From contig NZ_PGFB01000004.1 in the NCBI RefSeq assembly GCF_002797855.1, positions 124,001-188,000 on the forward strand: DNA of 64,000 bases, read 5' to 3'. Source of the stretch: Compostimonas suwonensis. GTDB lineage: Bacteria; Actinomycetota; Actinomycetes; Actinomycetales; Microbacteriaceae. A model generated the notes under the pieces. It saw nothing but the letters and a program-made list of their open reading frames with translations. It did not search any database and was not told where the DNA came from. Positions within the stretch are counted from its first letter, which is position 1. Every line of letters begins with the position of its first letter. The translations under genes were made by a program, and so were the position numbers. Below are positions 49,713 to 59,085 of the stretch, piece by piece.

Positions 49713-52157
49713 TCAGCTCAGGCGGCGCCGGCGCACGAGGAACGTCGTCGCGATGCCGCCGGCGAGCAGGATGCCGCCTGCCGCGAGCCAGAGCATGGCG
49801 TCCGCTCCCGTACTCGGCAGCTTCTCGACCTCGCCGGCCGGGTCGGTGCCCTCGCCGGTGCCGCCGTCGCCGCCGTCATCCGGCACGAGGCCGAACATCA
49901 CGTCGGCGGAGCCGAGGCGCAGGAAGACCGTCTCGCCGGTCGCGTCGTTCACGCCGTCGTTGTCGGTGACCGCGTAGGCCTGGCCGTCGGTGCCGACGGT
50001 GAAGCCCTCGAGCTTCTCCTGGGTCCAGCCGTGCGTCGCCTTCATGTCGGGCAGCACGTCGTGGCGCAGCGTCTTCTCGAGGACCGGCAGCTCGCCGTCG
50101 GCGTCGTCGGCCGAGAGGCCCGGGCCGGTCGGCAGCTCGACGCTGTAGATGCGCTTGATGGCCGCTTTCTCGCCGTTGAGCTTGTCGCGCTCGATGACCG
50201 CGAGTTTGCCGGCGAAGACCGTGATCTCGCTCAGGCCCATCCAGTCGGCGGTGTTCGAGGCGTCGGAGACGGCATCGAGCTCGTAGCCGAAGAAGTCCCA
50301 GCTCCCGGCCTCGACGTCGTAGCGGGCGAGGCGCACGGTGCCGGCCGGGTCGGTGCTGAGCTCGCGCTGCAGTGCCGTCCAGACGTACTCGTTCTCACCG
50401 ACGACCTGGGCGCTGACGCCCTCGAAGCCCCACTTGCCGAGTGCGTCGGCGACGGTCGCGGGAAGCTCGATGTCGTCGATGACCGCTGCCGCGTCATCCA
50501 GGAGCAGGAGGTGGTTCTCGGGGCCGGTCGCGCCCTCGGAGACCGCCCAGTAGCCGCCGGCCGGGCGGGCGAAGATGCCCTCGAGGTCGAGGGCGGCGTT
50601 CTCGCCGTCGACCGTGACGGGGCGGGCCTCGGTGATGACGGCGGGCTCCTCGGTCACGTCGATCGTGTAGATGAGGCTCGGCGCGTAGGCGTTGTCGCTC
50701 ACCGAGTAGAGGATGCCGGGGTCGTTCGGGTCGGCGGTGAGGCCGGACTGGGCGCCCCAGGCGATCGGCTTCTCATCCACGTACTCCGAGCGCAGGCTCG
50801 GGAAGAACGGCTTGTCGGCGCCGAACTCGTAGACCTGAACGGTCGCGCGCATGCTGATCTCGGCGTCGTCCTCTTCGCTCGAGACGACCAGGAGGTCGCG
50901 CTCGGGGATCGCGAGCAGGCCCTCGGGCCCGTTCGTCGAGGGCAGGATCTGCACGAAGCGGGGCTGCGTGGGGTCGGTCACGTCGTAGACGGCCACGAAG
51001 TTGCCGCGCTCGCTGCCGACGAAGACGTAGGGGACGCCGTCGAAGGTCGCCGAGAGCAGGCCCTCGGGCTCGGTGCCCTTGGCGTCCGAGCGGCTGTCGG
51101 GGTAGAGGGCGTGCTGAATGGCGAGGTACTCCATGTCGGTGCCGGAGTCGAAGACCACGTCGCCGGTCTGCGCGTCGAAGATGGTCCAGCCGCGGGTTCC
51201 ACCGAGCCAGTCGCCCTCGTTGGCCGTCGCGACGAGGTCGTTGCCGATCCAGCCGATCGAGTCGGGCTCGCGGGGAACGTCGGTGAAGCTCCCGGTGAGC
51301 GAGAGGGCGCCGTCGTCTTCAGTGTCGATGCCCGAGAGGCTGCTCGTGCCGGCCGAGAAGTGGCTCGTGACGGCCGCGCTCTCGATGTCGACGAAGGCGA
51401 CGCCGTTGTTCTCCTGCAGGGTCACGGCGACGGTGCTGTCGTCGGGGCTGATCGTGACGTACTCGGTCTCGGCGTCCTCGGCCTCGGTGAGGCCCGAGAG
51501 GCCCGCGAGCGCGACGCGACGCAGCTCCCAGTCGGCGGGGGCGCCGTCGAGGGTGAGGATGACGAGCTCGCCGGAGGGCAGCTGAGGCAGGTCGCCCTCC
51601 TCCTTGCCCTCGGGGGTGAACTCCTCGTCGCGCTGGTTCTCCATGGCGATGACGGCGTACTTGCCGTCGGAGGTCATGTCGATCGAGTCGGGCTGGCCGC
51701 CGAGCTCGATGGTCTCGAGAACCTCGTGGTCGCCGTCGGCCGCGAGGACGCTCACGTGGCCGGAGGGGTTCACGAAGTCGCCGTCCGAGCCGTCGACGAC
51801 GGCGAGGATGTAGTCGCCGACCGCGTAGACCGAGGTCGGCGAGCCGTCGACGGGGACGGCGCCGGCCGCGACGGGCGCATGGGCGTCGGTGATGTCGTAG
51901 AACGCGATCTGGTCGCCCACGGCGTCCGTCGTGATGACGGTGTTGCCGTCAGGCGTGACGGTCGAGATCTCCGCGACGGCGGGCCCCCCGACCGGCGTCG
52001 CGTTGAGGTAGGCCGGAACCGTGGCCACCCTGTTGAAGTAGCTCTGACCCTCTTCCGCGGCGTTCGCGGCCGGAAGGGCCACCGCCCCGGTCACCATGAT
52101 CGCCGCGACGGATGCCGCGACTACGGCACCCCCGCGAACACTCGAACTGACGCCCAT
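49713..52157 (-). CDS. Wall-anchored phytase-like esterase with propeller domain
   Basis: Protein of 814 aa. A signal peptide ends near ANAAEEG (residue 35). Residues 50-430 look like a propeller of lactonase type with repeated VYDVTDPTQPRFVQ-like blades. Residues 450-740 match the esterase-like activity of phytase domain: EGIFARPAGGYWAVSEGATGPENH near 560, EGVSAQVVGENEYVWTALQREL near 600 and VTDNDGVNDATGE near 735. The C-terminus has an LPSTG sorting signal near 780 with hydrophobic stretch and RRRR tail, so it is displayed on the wall. It probably releases phosphate from organic esters. GGAGAG precedes the ATG by 2 bases. Confidence 0.87.
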   Translation of the reverse strand: MGVSSSVRGGAVVAASVAAIMVTGAVALPAANAAEEGQSYFNRVATVPAYLNATPVGGPAVAEISTVTPDGNTVITTDAVGDQIAFYDITDAHAPVAAGAVPVDGSPTSVYAVGDYILAVVDGSDGDFVNPSGHVSVLAADGDHEVLETIELGGQPDSIDMTSDGKYAVIAMENQRDEEFTPEGKEEGDLPQLPSGELVILTLDGAPADWELRRVALAGLSGLTEAEDAETEYVTISPDDSTVAVTLQENNGVAFVDIESAAVTSHFSAGTSSLSGIDTEDDGALSLTGSFTDVPREPDSIGWIGNDLVATANEGDWLGGTRGWTIFDAQTGDVVFDSGTDMEYLAIQHALYPDSRSDAKGTEPEGLLSATFDGVPYVFVGSERGNFVAVYDVTDPTQPRFVQILPSTNGPEGLLAIPERDLLVVSSEEDDAEISMRATVQVYEFGADKPFFPSLRSEYVDEKPIAWGAQSGLTADPNDPGILYSVSDNAYAPSLIYTIDVTEEPAVITEARPVTVDGENAALDLEGIFARPAGGYWAVSEGATGPENHLLLLDDAAAVIDDIELPATVADALGKWGFEGVSAQVVGENEYVWTALQRELSTDPAGTVRLARYDVEAGSWDFFGYELDAVSDASNTADWMGLSEITVFAGKLAVIERDKLNGEKAAIKRIYSVELPTGPGLSADDADGELPVLEKTLRHDVLPDMKATHGWTQEKLEGFTVGTDGQAYAVTDNDGVNDATGETVFLRLGSADVMFGLVPDDGGDGGTGEGTDPAGEVEKLPSTGADAMLWLAAGGILLAGGIATTFLVRRRRLS

Positions 52158-52288
52158 GTCTCTCCTCGTTCACGTGAAATCGGTAGTCGACGCACATCGG
52201 ATCCATAGCTTTCTCTGCCACGGGGAATGCCGCCCGATCGAGCGTGACGGCGGTGAGTAACGGAGAGGCTCACGGCGGGTTTCCGGAT

Positions 52289-52299
52289 GGTGAATGAAC
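52289..52299 (-). promoter_or_regulatory. Possible PHO-box unit upstream of the phytase-like gene
   Basis: On the minus strand GTTCATTCACC is flanked by 11-base segments also ending in ACC (ATAACC before, GAAACC after). It resembles one PHO-box unit but lacks further clear GTTCA copies, so it is weak evidence. Confidence 0.3.
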
Positions 52300-52405
52300 G
52301 GTTATGCGACGGCAAATCCGCGGCGAGGTCCCGATCGCATCCCCGACCCGCCCCGCCCGCGTCGCGCCCGATTCGCGCCCGCGTCCCGTCGCGATCGCGC
52401 AGCGG

Positions 52406-52411
52406 TAGCCT
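52406..52411 (+). promoter_or_regulatory. -10 box TAGCCT of the CsoR-family gene
   Basis: TAGCCT is followed by 6 bases and the GTG at 52418, which selects this start. Confidence 0.5.
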
Positions 52412-52417
52412 TGTCGG

Positions 52418-52696
52418 GTGATCGAGGACATCCAGAAGCGCGCTCTGCACCGCACCCGCATTCTCGAGGGCCAGTTGCGCGGCATCGAGAAGATGATCGA
52501 GAACGATGCCTACTGCATCGACATCATCACGCAGTCGCTCGCCGTGCAGAAGTCGCTCGGCTCGCTCAACAAGCTCCTCGTCGAGAACCACCTGCGCACG
52601 CACGTCACCGAGATGTTCGAGGCCGGCGGCGAGCAGCGCGAGGCCGCGATCACCGAGCTGCTGCGGGTCTTCGAGCTGTCGAACAATCGCGCCTGA
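52418..52696 (+). CDS. CsoR/RcnR/FrmR-family transcriptional regulator
   Basis: Protein of 92 aa, all helical. It contains RILEGQLRGIEKMIENDAYCIDIITQSLAVQ and NKLLVENHLRTHVTEMF-like helices of the family. The metal positions read Cys33, His58 and His62. Copper-sensing CsoR has Cys-His-Cys, whereas nickel/cobalt-sensing RcnR has Cys-His-His, so this protein may sense something other than copper. No metal exporter gene adjoins it. The GTG start is leaderless. It would bind a G-tract operator, which I could not locate. Confidence 0.85.
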   Translation: MIEDIQKRALHRTRILEGQLRGIEKMIENDAYCIDIITQSLAVQKSLGSLNKLLVENHLRTHVTEMFEAGGEQREAAITELLRVFELSNNRA

Positions 52697-52729
52697 GGCT
52701 TGCGGGCGCCCGAGCGTCCGGCGGCGGCG

Positions 52730-53323
52730 TCAGAATCCGCGCCGCGGCCGCTCGTAATGGTCGACGGGCAGCACGATGGGCCGCGTGATCGGGGGAAGCG
52801 CGTCGAGCGCGTCGATAGCCGGGCGCAGCGCCGCGAGCCACGCCTCGTAGCCGGCATCCGTCAGATGCAGCTCGTCGTCGGAGAAGACGCTGTCGATCGC
52901 GGTGCCGTCGGAGCTCAGCACGGGCCAGAGGTCGAGGTACTGCGCGCGCACGGTGGGCGCGAACTGCCACAGGTGACGGTTGATCTCCTGGATGCTCTCG
53001 GCGTACTCCGCGCCGCGCGGGATGACCGACTGCAACAGGATGCGGGTCTCCGGCAGCGCCTTGCGCAGCGTCACGAGGATCGTCTCGATCGTGCGCACGA
53101 CGTGCTCGACGGAGCGGCGCCAGGCCAGGTCGTTGGTGCCGATGAGCAGCACGACGGCATCGGGGTCGAGGTCGACGATCTCGCTCAGGCGGGCGAGGAG
53201 ATGGTCGGTCGTGTCACCGCCGGCGCCGAGGTTGTGGGTCTCGTGGTCGGGGAACCACTCCGCCCAGCGCCCGGCCTCCGTGATGCTGTCTCCTGCGAAC
53301 ACGATCGTGCCGACAGTCGTCAT
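52730..53323 (-). CDS. SGNH/GDSL hydrolase
   Basis: Protein of 197 aa. The nucleophile block FAGDSITEAGRW lies near residue 10, the oxyanion Gly in NLGAGGDTTDHLL near 33, the Asn in LLIGTNDLAWR near 62 and the catalytic Asp-His pair in DELHLTDAGYEAW near 157. The order fits a compact lipase/acylesterase. There is no signal peptide, so it acts inside the cell, perhaps removing acetyl groups. GGGAGG lies 6 bases before the chosen ATG. Confidence 0.87.
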   Translation of the reverse strand: MTTVGTIVFAGDSITEAGRWAEWFPDHETHNLGAGGDTTDHLLARLSEIVDLDPDAVVLLIGTNDLAWRRSVEHVVRTIETILVTLRKALPETRILLQSVIPRGAEYAESIQEINRHLWQFAPTVRAQYLDLWPVLSSDGTAIDSVFSDDELHLTDAGYEAWLAALRPAIDALDALPPITRPIVLPVDHYERPRRGF

Positions 53324-53447
53324 GGCCAACCTCCCTGGGCGCTCGGGCGCCGTGCCCTTCTCCATCATCCCCCCGCATCCTGAGCTTGACCAGGGCCTGA
53401 CGTGCTATGAGATCCCGTGCGAGGCTCCGGATGAGACCCTGCGCCGG

Positions 53448-54446
53448 CTATCCCACCGCCTGCGCGAAGGCCGCCGGCTGCTCGGCCTGGTCGGCGAGGT
53501 GCGCGAGGTTCTGCGGCAGCTCGAACCCCTTGCGCCGCATCGACTGCGCCCAGAGCCGACCGGCGCGGTACGAGGATCGCACGAGCGGGCCCGCGAGCAC
53601 GCCGAGGAAGCCGATCTCCTCGGCCTCCTCCTTGAGCTCGACGAACTCCTCCGGCCTCACCCAGCGCGCGACCGGAAGGTGCCTCGGGCTCGGGCGCAGA
53701 TACTGCGTGAGGGTGATGATGTCGGTTCCGGCGTCGTGCAGATCGTGCAGTGCCGCGCTGATCTCGGCGCGCTCCTCGCCCATGCCGAGGATGAGGTTCG
53801 ACTTCGTGATGAGCCCCGCGTCACGTCCCTGCGCGAGCACGTCGAGCGAGCGCTCGTAGCGGAAGGCCGGGCGGATGCGCTTGAAGATGCGCGGCACCGT
53901 CTCGACGTTGTGGGCGAAGACCTCCGGCCGCGACGAGAACACCTCGCCCAGCAGATCGGGGTTGCCGGAGAAATCGGTGGCGAGGATCTCGACCCCCGTG
54001 CCCGGGTTGCGCCGGTGGATCTCGCGCACGGTCTCGGCGTGCAGCCATGCGCCCTCGTCGGGCAGGTCGTCGCGGGCGACGCCCGTCACGGTCGCATAGC
54101 GCAGCCGCATCCGCCCCACCGACTCCGCGACCCTGCGCGGCTCGTCGGTGTCGTAGTCGGCGGGTTTGCCCGTGTCGATCTGGCAGAAGTCGCACCGCCT
54201 CGTGCACTGCGAGCCGCCGATGAGGAAGGTGGCCTCGCGATCCTCCCAGCACTCGAAGATGTTGGGGCAGCCCGCCTCCTGGCACACCGTGTGCAGTTCC
54301 TCCGACTTCACGAGGGCCTGCAGAGCCTGGTACTCCGGCCCGAACCGCGCCGTGGTCTTGATCCATTCCGGCTTGCGCTCGATGGGCGTCTGCACATTGC
54401 GGGCCTCGAGACGCAGCATCCTGCGGCCCTCCGGGGCGGCGCTCAT
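53448..54446 (-). CDS. lipA: Lipoyl synthase
   Basis: Radical SAM protein of 332 aa. The auxiliary cluster cysteines lie in [12 protein letters not shown] near residue 55, and the radical SAM motif [11 protein letters not shown] near 85. [11 protein letters not shown] near 155 and [11 protein letters not shown] near 300, with the C-terminal RSSY cluster serine, complete the set. It inserts two sulfurs into octanoyl groups placed by LipB. GGAGG lies 7 bases before the ATG, which overlaps the lipB stop. Confidence 0.95.
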   Translation of the reverse strand: MSAAPEGRRMLRLEARNVQTPIERKPEWIKTTARFGPEYQALQALVKSEELHTVCQEAGCPNIFECWEDREATFLIGGSQCTRRCDFCQIDTGKPADYDTDEPRRVAESVGRMRLRYATVTGVARDDLPDEGAWLHAETVREIHRRNPGTGVEILATDFSGNPDLLGEVFSSRPEVFAHNVETVPRIFKRIRPAFRYERSLDVLAQGRDAGLITKSNLILGMGEERAEISAALHDLHDAGTDIITLTQYLRPSPRHLPVARWVRPEEFVELKEEAEEIGFLGVLAGPLVRSSYRAGRLWAQSMRRKGFELPQNLAHLADQAEQPAAFAQAVG

Positions 54447-55111
54447 GCCGCGGCCTCCGCGACCCTCGCGCTCCCCGCAGCGGCCCCGGGCTCCGCGAAC
54501 ACGTCGAATCGCGCACGGACGAGCGGGATCACGTCGAGCGGATCGACCCGGCGGCCGAGGCACTCCGACACCGTCGTGACACCGGCGTCGCGGATGCCGC
54601 ACGCGACGATGTGCGCGTAGGGCTCGAGGCTGTTGCTGCAGTTGAGCGCGAAGCCGTGCATCGTGACTCCCCCGGCGACGCGGATGCCGATGGCCGCGAT
54701 CTTGAAGTCGCTCAGCCCTCGGGTCACCCAGACGCCCGACCGGCCCTCGATCCGCCGGCAGTCGACGCCGAGCTCCTCGAGAACCTCCATGAGCAGGCTC
54801 TCGAGCCGTCGCACGTAGCCGACCACGTCGATCGGCTCCTCGAGCCGCAGGATGGGGTAGCCGACGAGCTGACCGGGCCCGTGCCAGGTGAGCTTGCCAC
54901 CCCTGTCGACGTCGATGACCCGACTGCCGTCGGTCGGCCGTTCAGACGCCTCCGTGCGCTTGCCCGCCGTATAGACGGGCTCATGCTCGAGCAGCACGAG
55001 GGTGTCGGGGATCGTCCCCGCCGTCACCCCGTCGTGAAGGCCCCGCTGAAGCGCGAGTGCCTCGTCGTACGGAACGGCCCGGTCACCGAACCCCGCCAGA
55101 ATGACATCCAT
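54443..55111 (-). CDS. lipB: Lipoyl(octanoyl) transferase
   Basis: Protein of 222 aa. Motifs are [20 protein letters not shown] near residue 40, [20 protein letters not shown] near 70, GRSGVWV near 123, [21 protein letters not shown] near 135 with the catalytic lysine, and [14 protein letters not shown] near 170 with the catalytic cysteine. It moves octanoyl from acyl carrier protein to lipoyl domains. Start is set by TAGACT 6 bases upstream. Classic lipB-lipA operon. Confidence 0.95.
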   Translation of the reverse strand: MDVILAGFGDRAVPYDEALALQRGLHDGVTAGTIPDTLVLLEHEPVYTAGKRTEASERPTDGSRVIDVDRGGKLTWHGPGQLVGYPILRLEEPIDVVGYVRRLESLLMEVLEELGVDCRRIEGRSGVWVTRGLSDFKIAAIGIRVAGGVTMHGFALNCSNSLEPYAHIVACGIRDAGVTTVSECLGRRVDPLDVIPLVRARFDVFAEPGAAAGSARVAEAAA

Positions 55112-55117
55112 ACGGGC

Positions 55118-55123
55118 AGTCTA
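55118..55123 (-). promoter_or_regulatory. -10 box TAGACT of lipB
   Basis: On the minus strand TAGACT is followed by 6 bases and the ATG at 55111, in a short AT-rich stretch (55120-55133). Confidence 0.55.
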
Positions 55124-55146
55124 ATTAATAAATGGACTGCGTCCAG

Positions 55147-56175
55147 TTAATTATCCTTCTCCGGATCCCGGTCAGTGGAGGCCGCCCGCACGAGCACCCG
55201 TCCGAGGCGGCCCAGGTAGTCGAGGAATCCCGGCTCGGCCTCGACCCGATAGCTCATGCCCTCGGGGATCCAGTAGAGCGCGCTCGCCATCTCCTCGTAG
55301 CTGTAGCCGCCGATCGGCCACATCGTGGTGGCGGCCGCGACCGGCTCGGCTCCCGAGCCCCAGACGCCGAAGTGCGCGAGGAAGCCGTCGATGTCGACGT
55401 CGAGGATGACTCGGGCCACGTGCCGGCGCTTGAGGCTCGAGATCGCCGCGGCCACGAACTCCGCGGCGTCGGCGGCCGGCAGCTCGCGTTCGGCGAACCG
55501 CACCCGGGTCGGGAAGAGGCCGTCGATCCGGTCGACCCGGAAGGTGCGCCAGTCGTCGCGGTGCAGATCCCAGGCCACGAGATACCAGCGGCGCTCGGCC
55601 GAGACGAGGGCATGCGGCTCGACGAGGCGGTCGCTCCGCGCCCCACTCGTACCCTCGTAGCTCGTACCTTCATAGCGGAAGCGCACCCGCTCGCGATCGC
55701 GGCAGACGAGCGCCAGCTGCCCGAGCAGCTCGGGCGCGACCTGCGGCAGTTCACCCTGCTGCCCCGCACCGGCCTGCCAGAGGCTCATCGGCAGCGTGTG
55801 GCTCTGCAGCGCGGCGACCCGCCGGCGCAGGTGGGCCGGCAGCACCTGCTCGAGCTTGGCGATCGCACTGAGGGTGAGGTGCTCCGATCCTTCGAGACCG
55901 CCCTGGGCGCTCGCGCTGAGCCCGACCGCGATCGCGACGGCCTCGTCCTCGGTGAGCAGCAGCGGCGGCAGCTCGCTGCCGGCCTCGAGCTGGTAGCCGC
56001 CGATCGCGCCCCGAGTCGCACCGACGCGGTAGCCCAGCTCCCGCAGCCTGTCGATGTCGCGGCGCAGGGTGCGCCCGCTCACGCCGAGCCGCTCGGCGAG
56101 CTCCGGGCCCGCCCAGTGCCGGTGGGTCTGCAGCAGGGAGAGCAGTTCGAGGGTTCTGGCTGTCGTGTCGGACAT
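55147..56175 (-). CDS. HTH/WYL-domain transcriptional regulator
   Basis: Protein of 342 aa. Residues 5-55 form a DeoR-type winged helix (LLSLLQTHRHWAGPELAERLGVSGRTLRRDIDRL). The WYL domain at about 165-240 has PHALVSAERRWYLVAWDLHRDDWRTFRVDRID, and a C-terminal extension follows. WYL domains sense ligands, often nucleotides or nucleic acid. It diverges from an ABC exporter operon with only 61 bases between, so that operon is the likely target. A short in-frame repeat YEGTSYEGTS lies near residue 195. Confidence 0.87.
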   Translation of the reverse strand: MSDTTARTLELLSLLQTHRHWAGPELAERLGVSGRTLRRDIDRLRELGYRVGATRGAIGGYQLEAGSELPPLLLTEDEAVAIAVGLSASAQGGLEGSEHLTLSAIAKLEQVLPAHLRRRVAALQSHTLPMSLWQAGAGQQGELPQVAPELLGQLALVCRDRERVRFRYEGTSYEGTSGARSDRLVEPHALVSAERRWYLVAWDLHRDDWRTFRVDRIDGLFPTRVRFAERELPAADAAEFVAAAISSLKRRHVARVILDVDIDGFLAHFGVWGSGAEPVAAATTMWPIGGYSYEEMASALYWIPEGMSYRVEAEPGFLDYLGRLGRVLVRAASTDRDPEKDN

Positions 56176-56224
56176 GGCACCATCTTCTCGCGCATAGCGG
56201 ACGGAAAGTGGCCTGATGGATTCC

Positions 56225-56230
56225 TAACCT
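56225..56230 (+). promoter_or_regulatory. -10 box TAACCT of the ABC exporter operon
   Basis: TAACCT is followed by 6 bases and the ATG at 56237. Confidence 0.55.
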
Positions 56231-56236
56231 CTCCCC

Positions 56237-57268
56237 ATGACCACTCACACCGACACCATCATCAGCGCCCGGCGGCTGAGCAAGAGGTTCATCGTCAAGA
56301 AGGCACCCGTCGACGCCGTCGTCGGCCTCGACCTCGAGGTCGAACGCGGAGAGCTCGTGGCCTTCCTCGGACCCAACGGCGCCGGCAAGTCCACGAGCCT
56401 GCGGATGCTCACGACCCTCATCCCGCCCACGAGCGGGCAGGCGCGCGTCGCGGGCCACGACATCCGCCGCGACCCGGCCGAGGTGCGCCGGCGCATCGGC
56501 TACATCGGCCAGGGCAACAGCGCGAGCCAATACCAACGGGTGCGCGACGAACTGCTCAGCCAGGGCGCCTTCTACGGCCTCGGCCGCGGCGCGACCCGGC
56601 GACGGGCCGACGAGCTCATCGAGTCGCTCGACCTCGGCTCGTTCGCCAAGCGCCCCGTGCAGGGGCTCTCGGGCGGGCAGAAGCGCCGGGTCGACATCGC
56701 GCTCGGCCTCATCCACGGGCCCGAGCTGCTCTTCCTCGACGAGCCGTCGACCGGCCTCGACCCGCAGAGCCGCGCCAACCTGTGGGAGCACATCCTGCGC
56801 CTGCGCGAGGAGTACGGCACCACGATCTTCCTCACCACCCACTACCTCGACGAGGCGGACCAGCTCGCCGAGAGGGTCATGGTCATGGACGAGGGCCGGA
56901 TGATCGCCGACGACACCGCCGCAGGCCTCAAACGCACCCTCGCCGGCGACCGGATCGTGCTCACGCTCGACGACGCCGCGGATGCCGCCGACGCCGTGGC
57001 CTGCGCGCGGGCCGCCGGTGCGAGCAGGGCCGTCGCCGAGGGACGAACCGTCACCTGCACGGTGGACGAAGCGGATGCCGCGCTGCTCGGGCTGCTGCGC
57101 GAGCTCGACGGCCGCGGCATCCGTGTCTCGAGGGCGACCCTGCACCAGCCGACCCTCGACGACGTCTTCCTCGCTCTCACCGGCCGCAGCCTGCGCGAGT
57201 CGGGGGCCGCCGCGGAGCACGCGATCGGGCAGACGACCGAACCCGCGAAAGCAGAGGCCGCACGATGA
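56237..57268 (+). CDS. ABC exporter ATP-binding protein, DrrA type
   Basis: Protein of 343 aa. Walker A FLGPNGAGKSTSLRML near residue 45, signature LSGGQKRRVDIALGL near 150, Walker B LLFLDEPSTGLDPQSR near 170 and switch histidine in TTHYLDEADQLAERV near 205. The C-terminal DrrA-like extension includes GRGIRVSRATLHQPTLDDVFLALTGR. It powers the membrane protein encoded next, with which it overlaps by 4 bases; such pairs export drugs or lipophilic compounds. Expression is probably controlled by the divergent WYL regulator. Confidence 0.9.
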   Translation: MTTHTDTIISARRLSKRFIVKKAPVDAVVGLDLEVERGELVAFLGPNGAGKSTSLRMLTTLIPPTSGQARVAGHDIRRDPAEVRRRIGYIGQGNSASQYQRVRDELLSQGAFYGLGRGATRRRADELIESLDLGSFAKRPVQGLSGGQKRRVDIALGLIHGPELLFLDEPSTGLDPQSRANLWEHILRLREEYGTTIFLTTHYLDEADQLAERVMVMDEGRMIADDTAAGLKRTLAGDRIVLTLDDAADAADAVACARAAGASRAVAEGRTVTCTVDEADAALLGLLRELDGRGIRVSRATLHQPTLDDVFLALTGRSLRESGAAAEHAIGQTTEPAKAEAAR

Positions 57269-58056
57269 CCACCACGACCAGCACGACCACCGGCGCACGC
57301 CCCACCGGATTTCTGCGCGACACCGGCAACGTCTTCGTGCGGGAGCTGAGGCCGGTCATCCGCGACCCGTTCTCGCTCGTGTTCAGCCTCATGCAGCCGC
57401 TCGTCTTCCTGATCTTCTTCGGGCCGCTGCTGAGCGGCTCCTCGGGGCAGTCGACGGCGGAGACCCTGCAGTGGTTCGTGCCCGGCATCCTCGTGATGAT
57501 CGCCCTCTTCGGAACGGCGATGACCGGCTCGAACCTGCTCTTCGAGATGCAGACCGGCTCCCACGAGCGCACCCTCGTCGCGCCGCTCGCCCGCTCCTCG
57601 CTGCTCGTCGGGCGCGCGCTCAAGGAGATGGTGCCTCTCGTGATCCAGGCCACGGTCATCGTGCTGCTGACGATCCCGTTCGGCTTCCGGCCCGACCTCG
57701 CCGGCATGCTCGTCGGGCTCGTGCTCATCGGCCTCTTCGGAGTCGGCTTCGGCGCGCTCAGCTATTCGCTCGCGATCGCCTCGAAGTCGCGCGACTGGAT
57801 GTTCTGGACGGTGCAGCAGGGCCTGCTCTTTCCGATCATGATCCTCTCGGGCATGCTGCTGCCCCTCGACGACGGGCCCGAGTGGATGCGGGTCGCCGCG
57901 GCCTTCAACCCCGTGAGCTACATCGTCGCCGCCGAGCGCGCGCTGTTCTCGGGCGACATCGCCTCGCTCACGGTGCTCGGCGGCTTCGTCGCGGCCGCCG
58001 TGGTCGCGGCGCTCGGTCTGGGCCTCGGCATCCGGGGCATGCGCAGGAGCAGCTGA
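57265..58056 (+). CDS. ABC-2 type exporter permease
   Basis: Protein of 263 aa with six membrane segments, starting after a Thr-rich N-terminus. FVRELRPVIRDPFSLVFSLMQPLVFLIFF near residue 25 and LFGTAMTGSNLLFEMQTGSHERTLVAPLARSSLLVGR near 85 are the ABC-2 signature region, and FPIMILSGMLLPLDD near 195 precedes the last helices. It forms the channel of a DrrAB-type exporter. It ends 43 bases before the convergent LysR gene. Confidence 0.9.
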   Translation: MTTTTSTTTGARPTGFLRDTGNVFVRELRPVIRDPFSLVFSLMQPLVFLIFFGPLLSGSSGQSTAETLQWFVPGILVMIALFGTAMTGSNLLFEMQTGSHERTLVAPLARSSLLVGRALKEMVPLVIQATVIVLLTIPFGFRPDLAGMLVGLVLIGLFGVGFGALSYSLAIASKSRDWMFWTVQQGLLFPIMILSGMLLPLDDGPEWMRVAAAFNPVSYIVAAERALFSGDIASLTVLGGFVAAAVVAALGLGLGIRGMRRSS

Positions 58057-58099
58057 GCCACGAGCTGAGCCCGCAGCGGAGTCGCGGGGCTGCGTTCTG

Positions 58100-59014
58100 T
58101 CAGCGGGCGGCCACGGCCGCCCGCTCGGCGAGCTGGTCGAGCACAAAACGTGCGGCGGGAACGAGCCGCGGGAACTCCGTGCGGTAACGGGCCACGATCC
58201 TGCGCGAGCCCAGCTCGCCGACACCCGGCACACCGGCGCCCAGCACCCGGACGCCGCCGGGCTCGGGCAGCGCGAGCATGGGCACCACGGCGGCGGCGAG
58301 GCCTGCCGCGACGATCGCGAGCACGGCGGGATACTCCACGCACTCGTGCTCCCGGCGCAGTCGCACCCCGTCGCGTCTCTCGATGGTCTCGAGGAGCGCG
58401 CCCGGCATCCCGTCGGGAAGGCCCACCCAGGGCGAGTCGTAGAGCTCGGAGAGCGCCGCCGGTGGCGGCCACGAGGCGGGCACGACGATCCGGTAGGGGT
58501 CGTCGATGAGCACGTCCTCGCTCATCCCCTCGTCTGCGAGAGCATCCTCGCCCGTCTCGCGCTTGGCGATCACGATGTCGGCGGCTCCCGCGCGCAGTGC
58601 GCGTATGCCGGAGCCGTCCCGGTCCTCGACGATCCGCACCGTCACCGCGCTCGCCTCCGCCCCGAGCACGGCGGCGGCGGGTGCGACGAGACTCTGGATG
58701 GCCGTCGGGAACGCGGCGACCGTGACCGTGCGACGGTGGGCCCCGCGCAGCTCGGAGATGTCGCTCGACGCGCTCACGAGCTCGTCGGCGATGGCGTCGG
58801 CGCGCGCGGCGAGCCGGAGCCCCGCGGGCGTGAGAGTGAGCTTGCTGTTGCCGGCGCGCACGACGAGGCCGAGCCCCGTCTCCGCCTCGAGCTTGGCGAG
58901 GTGCTGAGAGACCGCGGATGCCGTGATGCCCAGGCTCTGGGCGGCAGCCTGCACTCCCCCGGAGCGCTTGAGCTCGCGCAGCACCATGAGCCTGCGCACG
59001 TCGGGAAGAGTCAT
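58100..59014 (-). CDS. LysR family transcriptional regulator
   Basis: Protein of 304 aa from the ATG at 59014, which has GGAGG 4 bases upstream. The HTH lies at residues 5-60: LPDVRRLMVLRELKRSGGVQAAAQSLGITASAVSQHLAKLE. The ligand-binding domain follows from about 85 (VTVAAFPTAIQSLVAPA). It diverges from a small membrane protein gene, with a short GTAGA/TCTAC inverted repeat at 59044-59060 between them that could be its site. Effector unknown. Confidence 0.88.
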   Translation of the reverse strand: MTLPDVRRLMVLRELKRSGGVQAAAQSLGITASAVSQHLAKLEAETGLGLVVRAGNSKLTLTPAGLRLAARADAIADELVSASSDISELRGAHRRTVTVAAFPTAIQSLVAPAAAVLGAEASAVTVRIVEDRDGSGIRALRAGAADIVIAKRETGEDALADEGMSEDVLIDDPYRIVVPASWPPPAALSELYDSPWVGLPDGMPGALLETIERRDGVRLRREHECVEYPAVLAIVAAGLAAAVVPMLALPEPGGVRVLGAGVPGVGELGSRRIVARYRTEFPRLVPAARFVLDQLAERAAVAAR

Positions 59015-59043
59015 CTGGCCTCCATCGCTACTTAACCCGGACT

Positions 59044-59060
59044 GTAGAAGAAACATCTAC
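59044..59060. promoter_or_regulatory. Possible LysR box
   Basis: GTAGA (59044-59048) and TCTAC (59056-59060) form a short inverted repeat in the 71-base gap between the LysR gene and its divergent neighbour. Arms of five bases are weak evidence alone. Confidence 0.3.
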
Positions 59061-59085
59061 CACCGTAGCGGAACTTAAGCCGAGA

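Noticed and set aside
58072-58094. CGCAGC/GCTGCG repeat at the end of the ABC exporter operon
   Set aside because: Six pairs with an 11-base loop in very GC-rich sequence are expected by chance.
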